64,000 bases of DNA from Verrucomicrobiota bacterium (GTDB taxonomy: Bacteria > Verrucomicrobiota > Verrucomicrobiia > Limisphaerales > PALSA-1396). The notes under the pieces are model-generated. The model did not search any database. It saw nothing but the letters and a program-made list of their open reading frames with translations, and was not told the DNA's origin. The DNA lies in NCBI GenBank assembly GCA_016200005.1, contig JACQFP010000016.1:1-64000 (forward strand), written 5' to 3'. Positions 10,066 through 19,233 of this stretch are shown here, in pieces (position 1 is the first letter of the stretch; each line of letters opens with the position of its first letter). A program made the translations under genes and the position numbers.

Positions 10066-11385
10066 ATGGAAACTTCAGCAATTCAGAAAAGAAATATATT
10101 TGAAGGAGTGACCGGCTATCATTGGCTGGTGGTGGTGATTGCTTCCTGCGGTTGGTTGTTTGACTGCATGGATCAACGGCTATTTGTCCTGGCTCGCGAA
10201 TCGGCCTTGAAGGAACTGCTCGCCAATGACGCGGCCGCGCTGCTCGCACTCAAGAAATACATCGGCTATGCCACCACTTCGATGATCCTCGGCTGGGCGA
10301 CCGGCGGCATTTTCTTCGGGATGATGAGCGACAAGATCGGACGGGTCAAAACCATGGTGGCCACGCTGATCGTCTATTCAGGATTCACCGGCCTGTCGGG
10401 ATTTGCGCAAAGCTGGGTTGATTTCACGATCTACCGCTTTCTCGTGGGACTGGGAGTTGGCGGCATGTTCGGAGCGGCCACCACCCTGGTGGCGGAAAGC
10501 GTGCCGGGCCAGTTTCGATCCGTCGCGTTGGGGTCACTGCAGGCGCTATCGGCGACCGGCAACATCATCGGGTCACTGATCAGTCTGCAGATTCAGCCGG
10601 GTGCGGCGAATTTCCTGGGAGAATTCTCCGGGTGGCGCGTTCTTTTTCTTGTTGGAATCCTGCCCTCGCTTCTGGTCATTCCCATCATCTTTGTGTTAAG
10701 AGAACCAGAGGCGTGGAAGAAGGCAAAGGCCGAGGCCAAGACGGGGCATGGGCAAAAAAACGTCGGCTCTCCATTGGAACTCTTTCGTGATGTTCGCTGG
10801 CGACGGAATACCATTGTGGGTTTGTTTCTGGGCATTTCGGGCATGATTGGACTTTGGGGCATTGGTTTCTTTTCACCGGAATTGATTTCCACTGCGTTGA
10901 AAGGCGCGCCGCAAACGACGATTGACAGCGTGCGCGGTTGGGGCACGGCACTCCAGGATGTCGGCTCGTTTCTCGGCATGATGACGTTCACCCTGGTCGC
11001 TTCCTTCCTGAACCGACGCGTGGCGTTCCTCGGCGCATTCATCCTCTGCCTTGGCGCGACGATGTTCGTGTTCAATTCGCTGAACTCGGCATCGGATGCT
11101 TATTGGATGCTGCCGATGATGGGTTTCGCGCAGTTGGCCGTCTTCGCCGGATACTCGATTTATTTTCCCGAACTGTTTCCCACGCGGTTGCGCGGGACCG
11201 GAGTGGGTTTCTGCTACAACACCGTGCGTTATCTCGCGGCACCGGCACCGACGCTGCTCGGCTATCTGAGCACCGTGATGTCATTTCGGACCGCCGCGAT
11301 GGTCATGTCGCTGATCTACCTCGTTGGAATCATTGCCTTGATTTGGGCGCCGGAAACGAAGGACCAACCGCTCCCGGAAGGCTGA
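10066..11385 (+). CDS. MFS transporter
   Basis: 439 aa major facilitator with about 12 TM helices. The N-terminal half carries the family loop 2-3 motif GMMSDKIGRVKT and the TM4-5 region RFLVGLGVGGMFGAATTLVAE; a second loop motif is PELFPTRLRGTGVGFCYN near residue 370, typical of sugar-porter/AAHS-type members. Acidic residues in TM1 (FDCMDQ) are consistent with proton coupling. Substrate unknown. It is paralogous to, and convergent with, the transporter at 11438-12829, sharing YHW-GWLFDC and FPTRLR-TG-FCYN signatures. No clear ribosome binding site precedes ATG 10066. Confidence 0.87.
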   Translation: METSAIQKRNIFEGVTGYHWLVVVIASCGWLFDCMDQRLFVLARESALKELLANDAAALLALKKYIGYATTSMILGWATGGIFFGMMSDKIGRVKTMVATLIVYSGFTGLSGFAQSWVDFTIYRFLVGLGVGGMFGAATTLVAESVPGQFRSVALGSLQALSATGNIIGSLISLQIQPGAANFLGEFSGWRVLFLVGILPSLLVIPIIFVLREPEAWKKAKAEAKTGHGQKNVGSPLELFRDVRWRRNTIVGLFLGISGMIGLWGIGFFSPELISTALKGAPQTTIDSVRGWGTALQDVGSFLGMMTFTLVASFLNRRVAFLGAFILCLGATMFVFNSLNSASDAYWMLPMMGFAQLAVFAGYSIYFPELFPTRLRGTGVGFCYNTVRYLAAPAPTLLGYLSTVMSFRTAAMVMSLIYLVGIIALIWAPETKDQPLPEG

Positions 11386-11437
11386 CAGCCATGCGGAAAG
11401 TGGACGAGCCGTGGTTTTTTTCCGAAACCAACAAACG

Positions 11438-12829
11438 TCAGTCTTCCGGCAAGGGCTGTCCTCTGGTTTCCGGCGAGAAAGGTAACGTCAGCAAGCCAAT
11501 CAAAAAGACTGAGCAGAGCGTCAGACCGGCGTAACGCAACGGCAGCGGGTCAGGATAACCGCTGAAAACCTTGCTGGTGAGGAGGCCAAGCGTCAACGGA
11601 CCCAGAGCCGCCACAAAACGGCCCACATTGTAGCAGAAGGAGGTGCCTGTGCTCCGCAGCCGCGTGGGAAACAGCTCGGGAAAATAAATCGCGTATCCCG
11701 CAAAAAGAGAAAACTGACAGAAGCCCATAATTGGGATCATCCAAAAGATGTCGGTGATGTCATCCAGCAACCAGAATCCACCCGCCGTGCTCAGCATGGC
11801 CAAAATGAATGCAATGGCGAAGGTGGGCTTGCGGCCAAGGCGCTGAGCCACCGGACCGAAACAATACAAACCAAAAAATGCACCGATGTTCATCATGATC
11901 AAGCTGACTCCCACCCAGACGCCGAGTTTCCCCGAAATGACTGCCGGGGAGAATCCCTGCGCCGCAAATGATGCGCGAAGCACGAAGCGGATCAAATCGA
12001 GACTGAAAAACAAGATGCCCCACAGGCCGACGACGCCCACAAACGCCAGAAGAAATCCGATGATGGCGTGCTTTCGCCAGCGCGGATTTCCGAACAACTC
12101 GGAATACGAACCCATTTTCTTGCCGCTCTTTAACTCCACGATGGCTTTCCAGCGTTCCGGTTCTTTCAATCGCCGCCGGATCAGGACTGCAAGCATCGCT
12201 GGCACGGCACCGACCACGAACATCCAGCGCCACCCGTTCGCCTGCGAAATGGTGCCAGCCTGTTCGAGATACCCGATGCTCATACTCACGAGCGCGGCAG
12301 TGACGTTGCCCACCGTCGAAAGGGCCTGTAGCAAGCCCAGCGCGTAAGGGCGCGCGCGGTCCGGCATCACTTCGGCCACCAGCGCCACTCCGACGGCAAA
12401 CTCCCCGCCCACACCCAGGCCGGTCACAAACCGGTAGATGGTAAAATCCCAAAAGCCAACCGAGAGGGCGCTCAAGCCCGTGCAAAGCGAATAGATTAAA
12501 ATTGTGAGCAACATGGTTTTCGCCCGGCCAACCCGGTCGCCCATGATTCCAAAAGCCAACCCTCCGGTCGCCCAGCCCATCAGAAAAATGGAGGTGGCAT
12601 ATCCTCCATACTCGGCAATCTGGCGCATGTCGCCAGTGCCGAGCAATTCGCGCATCGCTGGAACGCGAGCCGCGTTGAATAGTTGCTGATCGAGACAATC
12701 AAAAAGCCATCCCAAGGCAGCCATCATCAATACGAACCAGTGATAACTATTCAAAGAACGCCACCACGGTGCAGAATCAGGAAGCGTCGATGGAGCAGCA
12801 GCGGCTGGAGGCAGATCAAGGTTCATCAT
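11438..12829 (-). CDS. MFS transporter (paralogue of 10066-11385)
   Basis: 463 aa. Two adjacent ATGs (12829, 12826) are likelier starts than a GTG at 12856. About 12 TM helices, with GIMGDRVGRAKTM in loop 2-3, RFVTGLGVGGEFAVGVALVAE in TM4-5 and PELFPTRLRSTGTSFCYN in the second half. The same landmark motifs occur in the convergent gene, so the two arose by duplication. An N-terminal Pro/Ala-rich cytoplasmic stretch of about 20 residues precedes TM1. Substrate cannot be assigned; relatives include organic-acid and sugar importers. Confidence 0.86.
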   Translation of the reverse strand: MMNLDLPPAAAAPSTLPDSAPWWRSLNSYHWFVLMMAALGWLFDCLDQQLFNAARVPAMRELLGTGDMRQIAEYGGYATSIFLMGWATGGLAFGIMGDRVGRAKTMLLTILIYSLCTGLSALSVGFWDFTIYRFVTGLGVGGEFAVGVALVAEVMPDRARPYALGLLQALSTVGNVTAALVSMSIGYLEQAGTISQANGWRWMFVVGAVPAMLAVLIRRRLKEPERWKAIVELKSGKKMGSYSELFGNPRWRKHAIIGFLLAFVGVVGLWGILFFSLDLIRFVLRASFAAQGFSPAVISGKLGVWVGVSLIMMNIGAFFGLYCFGPVAQRLGRKPTFAIAFILAMLSTAGGFWLLDDITDIFWMIPIMGFCQFSLFAGYAIYFPELFPTRLRSTGTSFCYNVGRFVAALGPLTLGLLTSKVFSGYPDPLPLRYAGLTLCSVFLIGLLTLPFSPETRGQPLPED

Positions 12830-12913
12830 AGTTGCTGTGAAATTTTGAGCGTACACTGCCTACACAGGATCGGCACCAAATCCAAGATTTATCTCCAAGA
12901 GAGAATGTAATTT

Positions 12914-12945
12914 GAAAAAGAAAAGCCCGTTCTTGCGAACGGGCC
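12914..12945 (-). terminator. Intrinsic terminator of the ribosomal/transcription gene block
   Basis: A perfect 8-bp stem GCCCGTTC/GAACGGGC with a 4-nt loop (12925-12944) is followed on the minus strand by a T-rich run (A-run 12914-12924 on plus). It lies just after the rplQ stop and ends the leftward block. Confidence 0.88.
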
Positions 12946-12966
12946 GTGCGATAATTCAAACTCCGT

Positions 12967-13395
12967 TTACTTTGCGGCGTCCGTGGTCTTGGTTTCCGCC
13001 GCGCCCTCGGCTTTCGCCGGTTCAGGAGTCGCTTCAAAGGGAACATCCACCCATTCCAGAATCGCCAGTTGTGAGGCGTCGCCCTGACGTTGATGCAATT
13101 TGACGATGCGAGTGTAACCGCCGCGCCGCTCCTTTTGCGTGGGAGCAATTTCGTTGAACAGGATTTTGACGGCATCTTCCTGGTGCAACCGCGCGGCGGC
13201 AAGACGGCGATGCTGGATGGTTCCCTTTTTCCCGAGCGTGACCATTTTCTCCGCCACGGAACGGGCGGCCTTGGCCTTCGCGAGCGTGGTAGTCACTCGC
13301 CGTTGCTTGATAAGACTACAAACCAGGTTGGCCAGCATCGCATTGCGATGCTCGCCGGTGCGGCCCAGTTTGGCAGTTCGCTTAAGGTGTCGCAT
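12967..13395 (-). CDS. rplQ: Large ribosomal subunit protein L17
   Basis: 142 aa. The N-terminus MRHLKRTAKLGRTGEHR is the hallmark of L17, followed by the core LVCSLIKQRRVTTTLAKAKA and ERRGGYTRIVKL. L17 sits near the peptide exit tunnel on the 50S subunit. The C-terminal tail (about 25 residues, rich in Ala, Pro, Glu and Lys) extends beyond the usual family core of about 115-120 aa. Last gene of the block, 11 bp after rpoA and directly before the terminator. Confidence 0.97.
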   Translation of the reverse strand: MRHLKRTAKLGRTGEHRNAMLANLVCSLIKQRRVTTTLAKAKAARSVAEKMVTLGKKGTIQHRRLAAARLHQEDAVKILFNEIAPTQKERRGGYTRIVKLHQRQGDASQLAILEWVDVPFEATPEPAKAEGAAETKTTDAAK

Positions 13396-13406
13396 AAAAC
13401 GTTTCG

Positions 13407-14426
13407 TTACTCAGTCGGCGGCTTGACTTCATCCTTGGGCGCTTCGAGCAATTCAGGCGGGAAACTCATGCCCAAGGTCAGGCCCAGGGTCGTGAGCTTT
13501 TCCTTGATTTCGTTGAGTGATTTCTTGCCGAAGTTGCGGTACTTGAGCATCTCCGCCTCGGTCTTCATCGCCAACTGGCCGACGGTGGTGATGTTGGCGT
13601 TGTTCAGGCAGTTGGCGGCGCGCACGCTGAGTTCGATTTCGTTGACGCTCATGTTGAGCAGCTTCTTCATGCGCACGTTTTCCTCGTCCTGCTTGTCCAC
13701 GACTTCTTCAAACTCAACCGCGTTCTTGTCGTACCCGACAAATACGTCGAGGTGATGCTGCAAAATGGCGGAGGCCTGCGTCAGCGCATCGTCGGGCGTG
13801 ATGCGTCCGTCCGTCCAGATTTCCAGGAGCAACCGGTCGTAATCTGTCCGCTGGCCGACGCGGGCGTTTTCCACCTCGTATCGTATCCGAGTGACGGGTG
13901 AAAAGAGGGAGTCGATGGCAATGACGCCGATGGCCTGGTTGGGTTTCTTGTTCTCATCACCGGGACAAAAACCGCGACCGACCTTGACCTCGAGTTCCAT
14001 CTCAAACTTTTTCTTCTTGTCCAGCGTGCAAATGATCTGGTCGGGATTGACCAGCTCGACATTCTGGTTCAACTGGATGTCCGCCGCGGTCACTGCGCCT
14101 TCCTTGTTGGCGGAAAGCAGGAGCGTTTGCGGCTCGCGGGAATGCGCCTTGAACAGAATTTTTTTGAGGTTTAACACGATATCGGTGACATCCTCCACCA
14201 CACCGTCAATGGTGGCGAACTCGTGCATGGCGCCGTCCACTTTGATGGAAGTGATGGCCGCGCCTTCGAGCGAGCTCAAAAGCACGCGGCGGAGCGAGTT
14301 GCCGATGGTGTAGCCGTAACCGGTTTCAAACGGTTCGGCGACAAACTTGGCATAGGTTTCAGTGGCGGTTGAATCTTCCCGGGTCAACCGTTTGGGCATT
14401 TCGAAACGACCTAGACGTACTGGCAT
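13407..14426 (-). CDS. rpoA: DNA-directed RNA polymerase subunit alpha
   Basis: 339 aa, normal length. ATG 14426 is preceded by AAGGAAA. The N-terminal dimerisation domain contains YGYTIGNSLRRVLLSSLEG (about residues 40-60) and RTDYDRLLLEIWTDG; the linker leads to a C-terminal domain with two helix-hairpin-helix motifs (residues about 265-325, LSVRAANCLNNANI and MLKYRNFGKKSLNEI) that contacts UP elements and activators. Sits between rpsD and rplQ as in most bacteria. Confidence 0.98.
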   Translation of the reverse strand: MPVRLGRFEMPKRLTREDSTATETYAKFVAEPFETGYGYTIGNSLRRVLLSSLEGAAITSIKVDGAMHEFATIDGVVEDVTDIVLNLKKILFKAHSREPQTLLLSANKEGAVTAADIQLNQNVELVNPDQIICTLDKKKKFEMELEVKVGRGFCPGDENKKPNQAIGVIAIDSLFSPVTRIRYEVENARVGQRTDYDRLLLEIWTDGRITPDDALTQASAILQHHLDVFVGYDKNAVEFEEVVDKQDEENVRMKKLLNMSVNEIELSVRAANCLNNANITTVGQLAMKTEAEMLKYRNFGKKSLNEIKEKLTTLGLTLGMSFPPELLEAPKDEVKPPTE

Positions 14427-14588
14427 AGTTTTCCTTTCAACAATTTTAAACTGATTCTTCCGGCTCGTTATTCCCGCGTGCCGGAACAACCCATATAATT
14501 GTTTGGGGTGAAGAAGCGATGGGACAATGAAGCATTGCGCCGGCAACAGTCCAAGATTCCAACATTCCAACACTCCGTTTTCATTTGA

Positions 14589-15200
14589 TTAGCGGGAATA
14601 AAATTCGACGACGGCCTGCTCGTTGGCAATCGGTTGGATCTCGTCACGGGACGGGATGCGCATCACGACGCCTTTGAACGCGTCTTTGTTCAACGAGAGC
14701 CAATCCGGCACCGCGCGGCTGGTGGCGACTTCCAAACTCTTGGTCGCCAGTTGCCGGGAGACGGTGGAGTCCTTGACTTCGACCACATCATTCACCTTCA
14801 GCGCGTAAGACGAAATGCTCACCTTGCGGCCATTCACCTTGACGTGACCGTGACCGACCATCTGTCGCGCTGCGGCACGGGTATTACCAAATCCGAAGTG
14901 AAAAACGACGTTATCCAATCGCGTCTCCAAAATCTGCAGCATCGTCTCGCCAGTGACGCCGCGTCGCTTCAGCGCGCGTTCGTACACGCCGCGGAACTGG
15001 CGTTCCATCAAACCGTAGTAGTAACGCAGCTTCTGCTTCTCAATCAGACCCAAACCGTAATCCGTGTGCTTGCGGCGCGCGGATTTGGGACCATGCACGC
15101 CCGGGCCGTAATTTTTACGTTCCAGATATTTTGACGGGCCGAAGATCGGCGTGCCGAAACGACGGCTGATGCGAACACGAGGACCTGTATAACGAGCCAT
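14589..15200 (-). CDS. rpsD: Small ribosomal subunit protein S4
   Basis: 203 aa. Start ATG 15200 gives MARYTGPRVRISRRFG. The N-terminal region lacks a cysteine zinc cluster, then GPGVHG and an S4 RNA-binding domain (LDNVVFHFGFGNTRAAARQMVGHGHVKVNGRKV split across residues about 95-130). S4 nucleates 16S rRNA folding and, in many bacteria, represses the alpha operon. The gene is separated from rpoA by about 160 bp containing an octamer repeat tract. Confidence 0.97.
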   Translation of the reverse strand: MARYTGPRVRISRRFGTPIFGPSKYLERKNYGPGVHGPKSARRKHTDYGLGLIEKQKLRYYYGLMERQFRGVYERALKRRGVTGETMLQILETRLDNVVFHFGFGNTRAAARQMVGHGHVKVNGRKVSISSYALKVNDVVEVKDSTVSRQLATKSLEVATSRAVPDWLSLNKDAFKGVVMRIPSRDEIQPIANEQAVVEFYSR

Positions 15201-15207
15201 ACTTAAA

Positions 15208-15228
15208 GTTGAGAGTTGAGTGTTGAGT
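15208..15228. repeat. Heptad tract between rpsK and rpsD
   Basis: Three tandem copies of GTTGAGW (GTTGAGA, GTTGAGT, GTTGAGT) in the short gap before rpsD, the same unit family as tracts at 50546 and 59185. Confidence 0.8.
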
Positions 15229-15229
15229 G

Positions 15230-15856
15230 TTACACGCGGCGTTTCTTGCGGGGACGACACCCATTATGCGGCACCGGTGTGACGTCCTTGATGGTGGTGA
15301 TTTCCAGACCAATCGCCTGCAAGGCGCGGATGGCGGATTCGCGACCTGAACCCGGGCCTTTGACACGGACTTCAATCTCCCTCATGCCGTGCGACATGGC
15401 CTGCCGGGCGGCGTCCTGCGCCACCTGTTGCGCGGCGTAGGCGGTGCTCTTGCGCGAACCCTTGAAGGAAACCCGGCCGGCACTCGACCAACCCAACAGA
15501 TTCCCGTGGAGGTCGGTGATGGTTACCAAGGTGTTATTGAAAGTGGCAAGGATATGCGCGATCCCTGAAGTAATATTTTTAGCGCCCTTTGCCTTGATGA
15601 CTTTTTTGCCAGCAAGGTCGTCGGCGAGCAACTCAGCCGCGGTCGGGGCAACACCTGCCGCAGCCGGGGCAACGCCTGCTACTGGTTCCGCCGGCTTGTT
15701 CGCTTCCGCGCCTGCGACGGGCGGTGCGCCTTTCTTTTGCGCCTTGGGGGCGGCTCCATCGGCACCGGATTTTTCGACGGGTTTTTCTTCAGCGGCCGCC
15801 GGAGCGGGCTTGCCCTCTTTTTTTGACGGCGACTTCTTTTTTGGTTCTTCAGCCAT
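15230..15856 (-). CDS. rpsK: Small ribosomal subunit protein S11 with long N-terminal extension
   Basis: 208 aa against the usual 125-130. The S11 core starts near residue 90 ([21 protein letters not shown]) and ends with the conserved [15 protein letters not shown]. The first 85-90 residues are a low-complexity tail rich in Lys, Ala, Pro and Glu, with a repeated AGVAP unit. S11 forms part of the platform near the decoding site and interacts with S7 in the E-site region. The extension is encoded in frame from a clear ATG just after rpsM; there is no internal start with a good ribosome binding site at the core, so it is probably made. Confidence 0.95.
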   Translation of the reverse strand: MAEEPKKKSPSKKEGKPAPAAAEEKPVEKSGADGAAPKAQKKGAPPVAGAEANKPAEPVAGVAPAAAGVAPTAAELLADDLAGKKVIKAKGAKNITSGIAHILATFNNTLVTITDLHGNLLGWSSAGRVSFKGSRKSTAYAAQQVAQDAARQAMSHGMREIEVRVKGPGSGRESAIRALQAIGLEITTIKDVTPVPHNGCRPRKKRRV

Positions 15857-15864
15857 AATAATAA

Positions 15865-16260
15865 TTAGTGGATGCCTGTCTTAGCCTCAGGGTTGCGCTG
15901 GACGCCGACGGTCTTGCGCGGGCCTTTGCGGGTGCGGGCATTGGTGGAGGTGCGCTGGCCGCGCACGGGCAAGCCGCGCAAGTGCCGGATGCCGCGGTAG
16001 CTCTTGATGCCTTGCAGCCGCTTTAGGTTCATGCCGATTTCCCGGCGCAAATCGCCTTCGATGACGTACTTGCCGTCCTGGATGGCATGCACAATCTGGG
16101 ATAACTGTTGTTCGTCCAGGTTCTTGGCGCGGATGCTGGGGTCAATTTTCGCTTTCTCCAGAATGACCTTCGCGTTGCTGGGACCGATGCCGTAAACGTA
16201 ACGGAGCGCGATGTCGATGCGCTTTTCTCCGGGAATCTCTACTCCAATGATGCGTGCCAT
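15865..16260 (-). CDS. rpsM: Small ribosomal subunit protein S13
   Basis: 131 aa. Contains [21 protein letters not shown]-like start, the helix-turn-helix-like [17 protein letters not shown], and the basic C-terminal tail [19 protein letters not shown] that reaches the P-site tRNA. S13 forms intersubunit bridges at the head of the 30S. Follows rpmJ by a few bases and precedes rpsK, the standard alpha-operon order. Confidence 0.97.
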   Translation of the reverse strand: MARIIGVEIPGEKRIDIALRYVYGIGPSNAKVILEKAKIDPSIRAKNLDEQQLSQIVHAIQDGKYVIEGDLRREIGMNLKRLQGIKSYRGIRHLRGLPVRGQRTSTNARTRKGPRKTVGVQRNPEAKTGIH

Positions 16261-16266
16261 AAACTC

Positions 16267-16380
16267 TTATCCCTGTCGTTGTTTGTGGCGTCGATTCGTG
16301 CAAATGACACGAATGACGCCCTTGCGTTTGATGACTTTGCAATGCTCACAAAGTTTTTTGACCGACGCGCGAACTTTCAT
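16267..16380 (-). CDS. rpmJ: Large ribosomal subunit protein L36
   Basis: 37 aa, short but unmistakable: [20 protein letters not shown] followed by [17 protein letters not shown]. The zinc ligands (Cys11, Cys14, Cys27 and the His near residue 32) are all present, so this is the zinc-binding form. It lies between infA and rpsM, as expected. Confidence 0.97.
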   Translation of the reverse strand: MKVRASVKKLCEHCKVIKRKGVIRVICTNRRHKQRQG

Positions 16381-16382
16381 AC

Positions 16383-16607
16383 TTAAATTTGTTTCTGTTC
16401 CAAAGTAATACAGCCTTTCGACAAATCGTAAGGCGACATTTCCAACGTCACTTTGTCTCCGGGCACAAACCGCGCAAAGTTCAGTCGCATTTTACCCGAC
16501 ACATGCGCCAGCACCCGATGTCCATTGGACAATTCCACCCGATACATCGTGTTCGGGAGGACTTCGACTACCGCACCTTCAAGGCGGATGGCATCTTCTC
16601 GGGCCAT
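16383..16607 (-). CDS. infA: Translation initiation factor IF-1
   Basis: 74 aa, an OB-fold S1-like domain with [21 protein letters not shown]-type strands and the terminal [10 protein letters not shown]-1 occupies the A site of the 30S during initiation. Its 5' end overlaps the 3' end of map by 40 bp, and rpmJ begins two bases downstream, so the three genes are tightly coupled. Confidence 0.96.
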   Translation of the reverse strand: MAREDAIRLEGAVVEVLPNTMYRVELSNGHRVLAHVSGKMRLNFARFVPGDKVTLEMSPYDLSKGCITLEQKQI

Positions 16608-17344
16608 GTCAAAATCTCCGGTTCTGATTCCGTCACCAAAACCGTATGCTCAAAATGGGCGGATAGTGAACCATCTTGCGTCACCACTGTCCAGCCATCA
16701 TTTAGGACTTTTACCGCTGCCGTCCCCGCGTTGACCATCGGCTCAATGGCCAGCGTCATGCCCGGTTGCAACTTCTGATTGGCCTTGCTGTCCACATAGT
16801 TCGGCACTTGCGGGTCCTCATGCATCGAACGCCCCACCCCGTGACCGACGAATTCCCGGACGACATTGTATCCGTTGCCTTCGACAAACCTCTGGATGGC
16901 GCGGGAAATATCACTAACCCGCTTGCCCGGAACGGCCTGGGCGATTCCTTCGTACAACGCCCGTTCCGTCACGTCCATCAACCGCTGTGCCGCAACGCCG
17001 CAGCCACCCACCGCCACCGTCCGCGCCGTGTCGCCGATGAACCCGTTGTAAACCACGCCCACATCCAGACTGATGATGTCCCCGAACGTCACCCGCCGTT
17101 CATTAGCCAGGCCGTGCACCACCTGCTCGTTCACGGAAATACACATGTTGCACGGAAACTTTCGATAACCCAAAAACGCGCTCTTCGCGCCGTGGCTTCG
17201 AATCCGTTCAGCAGCGAACAGGTCGATCTGTCGCGTCGTCACTCCCGGTCGGATGAACGCCGAAACTTCCTCGAGCACCGTGCTGGCGACGGCGCAAGCC
17301 GGTCGCATCGCCGCAAGGTCCCGTTCGCTTTTTAGAATGATCAT
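16568..17344 (-). CDS. map: Methionine aminopeptidase, type I
   Basis: 258 aa, normal length for type Ia. Removes the initiator methionine from nascent proteins. The five metal ligands are visible: Asp in [10 protein letters not shown], Asp in IGDTARTV, His in [14 protein letters not shown], Glu in LAIEPMVN and Glu in FEHTVLVTE. Lies between secY and infA, the common position in the spc operon; overlaps infA by 40 bp and starts close to the secY stop. Confidence 0.97.
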   Translation of the reverse strand: MIILKSERDLAAMRPACAVASTVLEEVSAFIRPGVTTRQIDLFAAERIRSHGAKSAFLGYRKFPCNMCISVNEQVVHGLANERRVTFGDIISLDVGVVYNGFIGDTARTVAVGGCGVAAQRLMDVTERALYEGIAQAVPGKRVSDISRAIQRFVEGNGYNVVREFVGHGVGRSMHEDPQVPNYVDSKANQKLQPGMTLAIEPMVNAGTAAVKVLNDGWTVVTQDGSLSAHFEHTVLVTESEPEILTWPEKMPSALKVR

Positions 17345-17354
17345 GGTCGCTGGC

Positions 17355-18731
17355 CTAAAACCGACCCTTGAGACGACCCTTCTTCAAGAACCCATCGTAA
17401 TGCCGCATCAAGAGGTGCGATTCCATCTGCCGCATCGTATCCAACAACACACCCACCGTGATCAACATGCTGGTGCCGCCAAAGAATTGCGCCACGGGGT
17501 AGGGCACCGTCATCTCGCGATACAACAGAATCGGGATCACCGCAATGACCGTCAAAAAGATCGCGCCCGCCAGCGTGATCCGGTGCATTGAATTGTGCAG
17601 GAAATTGCTCGTGCCCTGCCCCGGTCGCACGCCCGGAATGTAGCCGCCGTTTTTCTTCAGGTCGTCGGCGATCTGCAATTCGTTGAACTGCGTCGCCACC
17701 CAGAAATAGGAGAAGAACAGAATCATCAGAGCGTACAATGAAATATACACAAAAGCTCCCTCTTGCAGGTAACGGGAAATGTCCACCAGGAATTTCAAAT
17801 TCAGACTTTGTCCCAAGAATTGAAATATTTTCTGCGGAAACATCAGGATGGCTTGTGCGAAAATAACCGGCATGACGCCGGCATAATTCACCCGCAACGG
17901 CAGAAACGAACTGCCGCCGGAGTAAACCTTGCGCCCTACCGCGCGTTGCGCGTACTGCACGGGAATTTTCCGCTGCGCTTGTGTCACGGCGATGACGCCA
18001 GCAATCACTCCAGCCAGAAGCAGTACCAACGCGATGGCGTGACCGAGGTTGAATTTCGATTCCATTCCGCCGCCGGGAAAAAACATGTCCTTCACGCCCA
18101 CTACCGCCTGCGGCAGACGCGCCAGAATACCGATTGTAATCACCAGCGAAACTCCATTGCCGATGCCGCGGTCGGTGATTTGTTCCCCCAACCACATCAA
18201 CAGCAATGTACCAGTAGTCAGTATCAATACCGTCTGAATGCGATACCAAAGCATGCTGTCGTACATCACGAGTTTGCCAACGAAGCCGGGAAAAACACTG
18301 GCCGGGTTTTCCCAACCAATCGCCATCACCAACCCCTGCCCAAGACACAGAATCACCGTCAAATAGCGTCCGTACTGGATCATTTTGGCGCGGCCTCCCT
18401 CTTCGCGCGCCAGTTTGCTCAACGTGGGAACGACAGCCGTGAGCAATTGAATGATGATCGTGGCGCTGATGTAGGGCATGATCCCCAAAGCACCGACGGC
18501 GCAATGTTCCAACGCACCTCCGGTGAACATGCTGTACATCCCCAGCAGCGAGTTGCCGGACTTGGCCGCAGTTTTGAAATATTCCGTCAGTGCCGCTCCA
18601 TCCAATCCGGGAATCCGAATCAACGCCGACAACCGGCAAATTCCCAAAACCGCCAGCGTAAAAATAATCCGCGATTTGAGTTCCGGAATCTTGAAACAAT
18701 TCCGAAAGGTGTTGGCGATGGCGGATAACAT
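17355..18731 (-). CDS. secY: Protein translocase subunit SecY
   Basis: 458 aa with ten predicted TM helices. Recognisable segments: LGICRLSALIRIPGLDG near the N-terminus, the plug/TM2 region with GIMPYISATIIIQLL, GNGVSLVITIGI in TM4-5, the cytoplasmic loop IPVQYAQRAVGRKVYSG, and the C-terminal MESHLLMRHYDGFLKKGR that contacts SecA and the ribosome. It forms the membrane channel with SecE (encoded at 42461-42721). Preceded by rplO in the usual spc order. Confidence 0.97.
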   Translation of the reverse strand: MLSAIANTFRNCFKIPELKSRIIFTLAVLGICRLSALIRIPGLDGAALTEYFKTAAKSGNSLLGMYSMFTGGALEHCAVGALGIMPYISATIIIQLLTAVVPTLSKLAREEGGRAKMIQYGRYLTVILCLGQGLVMAIGWENPASVFPGFVGKLVMYDSMLWYRIQTVLILTTGTLLLMWLGEQITDRGIGNGVSLVITIGILARLPQAVVGVKDMFFPGGGMESKFNLGHAIALVLLLAGVIAGVIAVTQAQRKIPVQYAQRAVGRKVYSGGSSFLPLRVNYAGVMPVIFAQAILMFPQKIFQFLGQSLNLKFLVDISRYLQEGAFVYISLYALMILFFSYFWVATQFNELQIADDLKKNGGYIPGVRPGQGTSNFLHNSMHRITLAGAIFLTVIAVIPILLYREMTVPYPVAQFFGGTSMLITVGVLLDTMRQMESHLLMRHYDGFLKKGRLKGRF

Positions 18732-18755
18732 GCGCGGTGCAGGAGGAGTGGATCG

Positions 18756-19229
18756 CTAGGCCGGAGTCGGTTCGTCCTTCTTGCGGCCGGCGATTTCGCA
18801 CGTTCCGCCCAGCCCCTCGATCTTCGTGCGAGCCGAGGCGCTGAAGGCGTGGGCATTGACGGTCAGTTTTTTTGAGAGTTCGCCCTGGCCAAGAATTTTT
18901 ACACCCGCGCCGCGGCCATTTGCCAGACCCACGCTGCGAAAGGCCGTTTCATCCACCCGCGCGCCGTCGTCAAACTTGTTCAAGTCGCCCACGTTCACCG
19001 GGATGTAGCTCACCGTATGGCGGGCATTGTTGAAGCCGCGCTTGGGAATGCGCCGTATCAACGGCATCTGACCGCCTTCAAAACCGATGCGGATCGAGCT
19101 GCCAGATCGCGCAGTCTGACCCTTGCCACCGCGACCGCTGGTTTTTCCGTGACCACTGGATTCACCCTGGCCAAGCCGCTTGCGACGGTGCTTGGCGCCG
19201 GGACGGGGTTTAAGATCGTGTAAGCGCAT
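18756..19229 (-). CDS. rplO: Large ribosomal subunit protein L15
   Basis: 157 aa from ATG 19229 (MRLHDLKPRPGAKHRRKRLG). The glycine-rich basic N-terminus GQGESSGHGKTSGRGGKGQ is diagnostic. L15 stabilises 23S rRNA around the central region. The gene directly follows rpsE: rpmD (L30), which usually lies between them, is absent. An upstream in-frame extension (14 residues) has no support. Confidence 0.96.
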   Translation of the reverse strand: MRLHDLKPRPGAKHRRKRLGQGESSGHGKTSGRGGKGQTARSGSSIRIGFEGGQMPLIRRIPKRGFNNARHTVSYIPVNVGDLNKFDDGARVDETAFRSVGLANGRGAGVKILGQGELSKKLTVNAHAFSASARTKIEGLGGTCEIAGRKKDEPTPA

Positions 19230-19233
19230 AAAT

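Noticed and set aside
17341-18801. Open frame overlapping secY on the same strand in another frame
   Set aside because: SecY is unmistakable; the other frame has no domain and is Arg/His/Ser rich.
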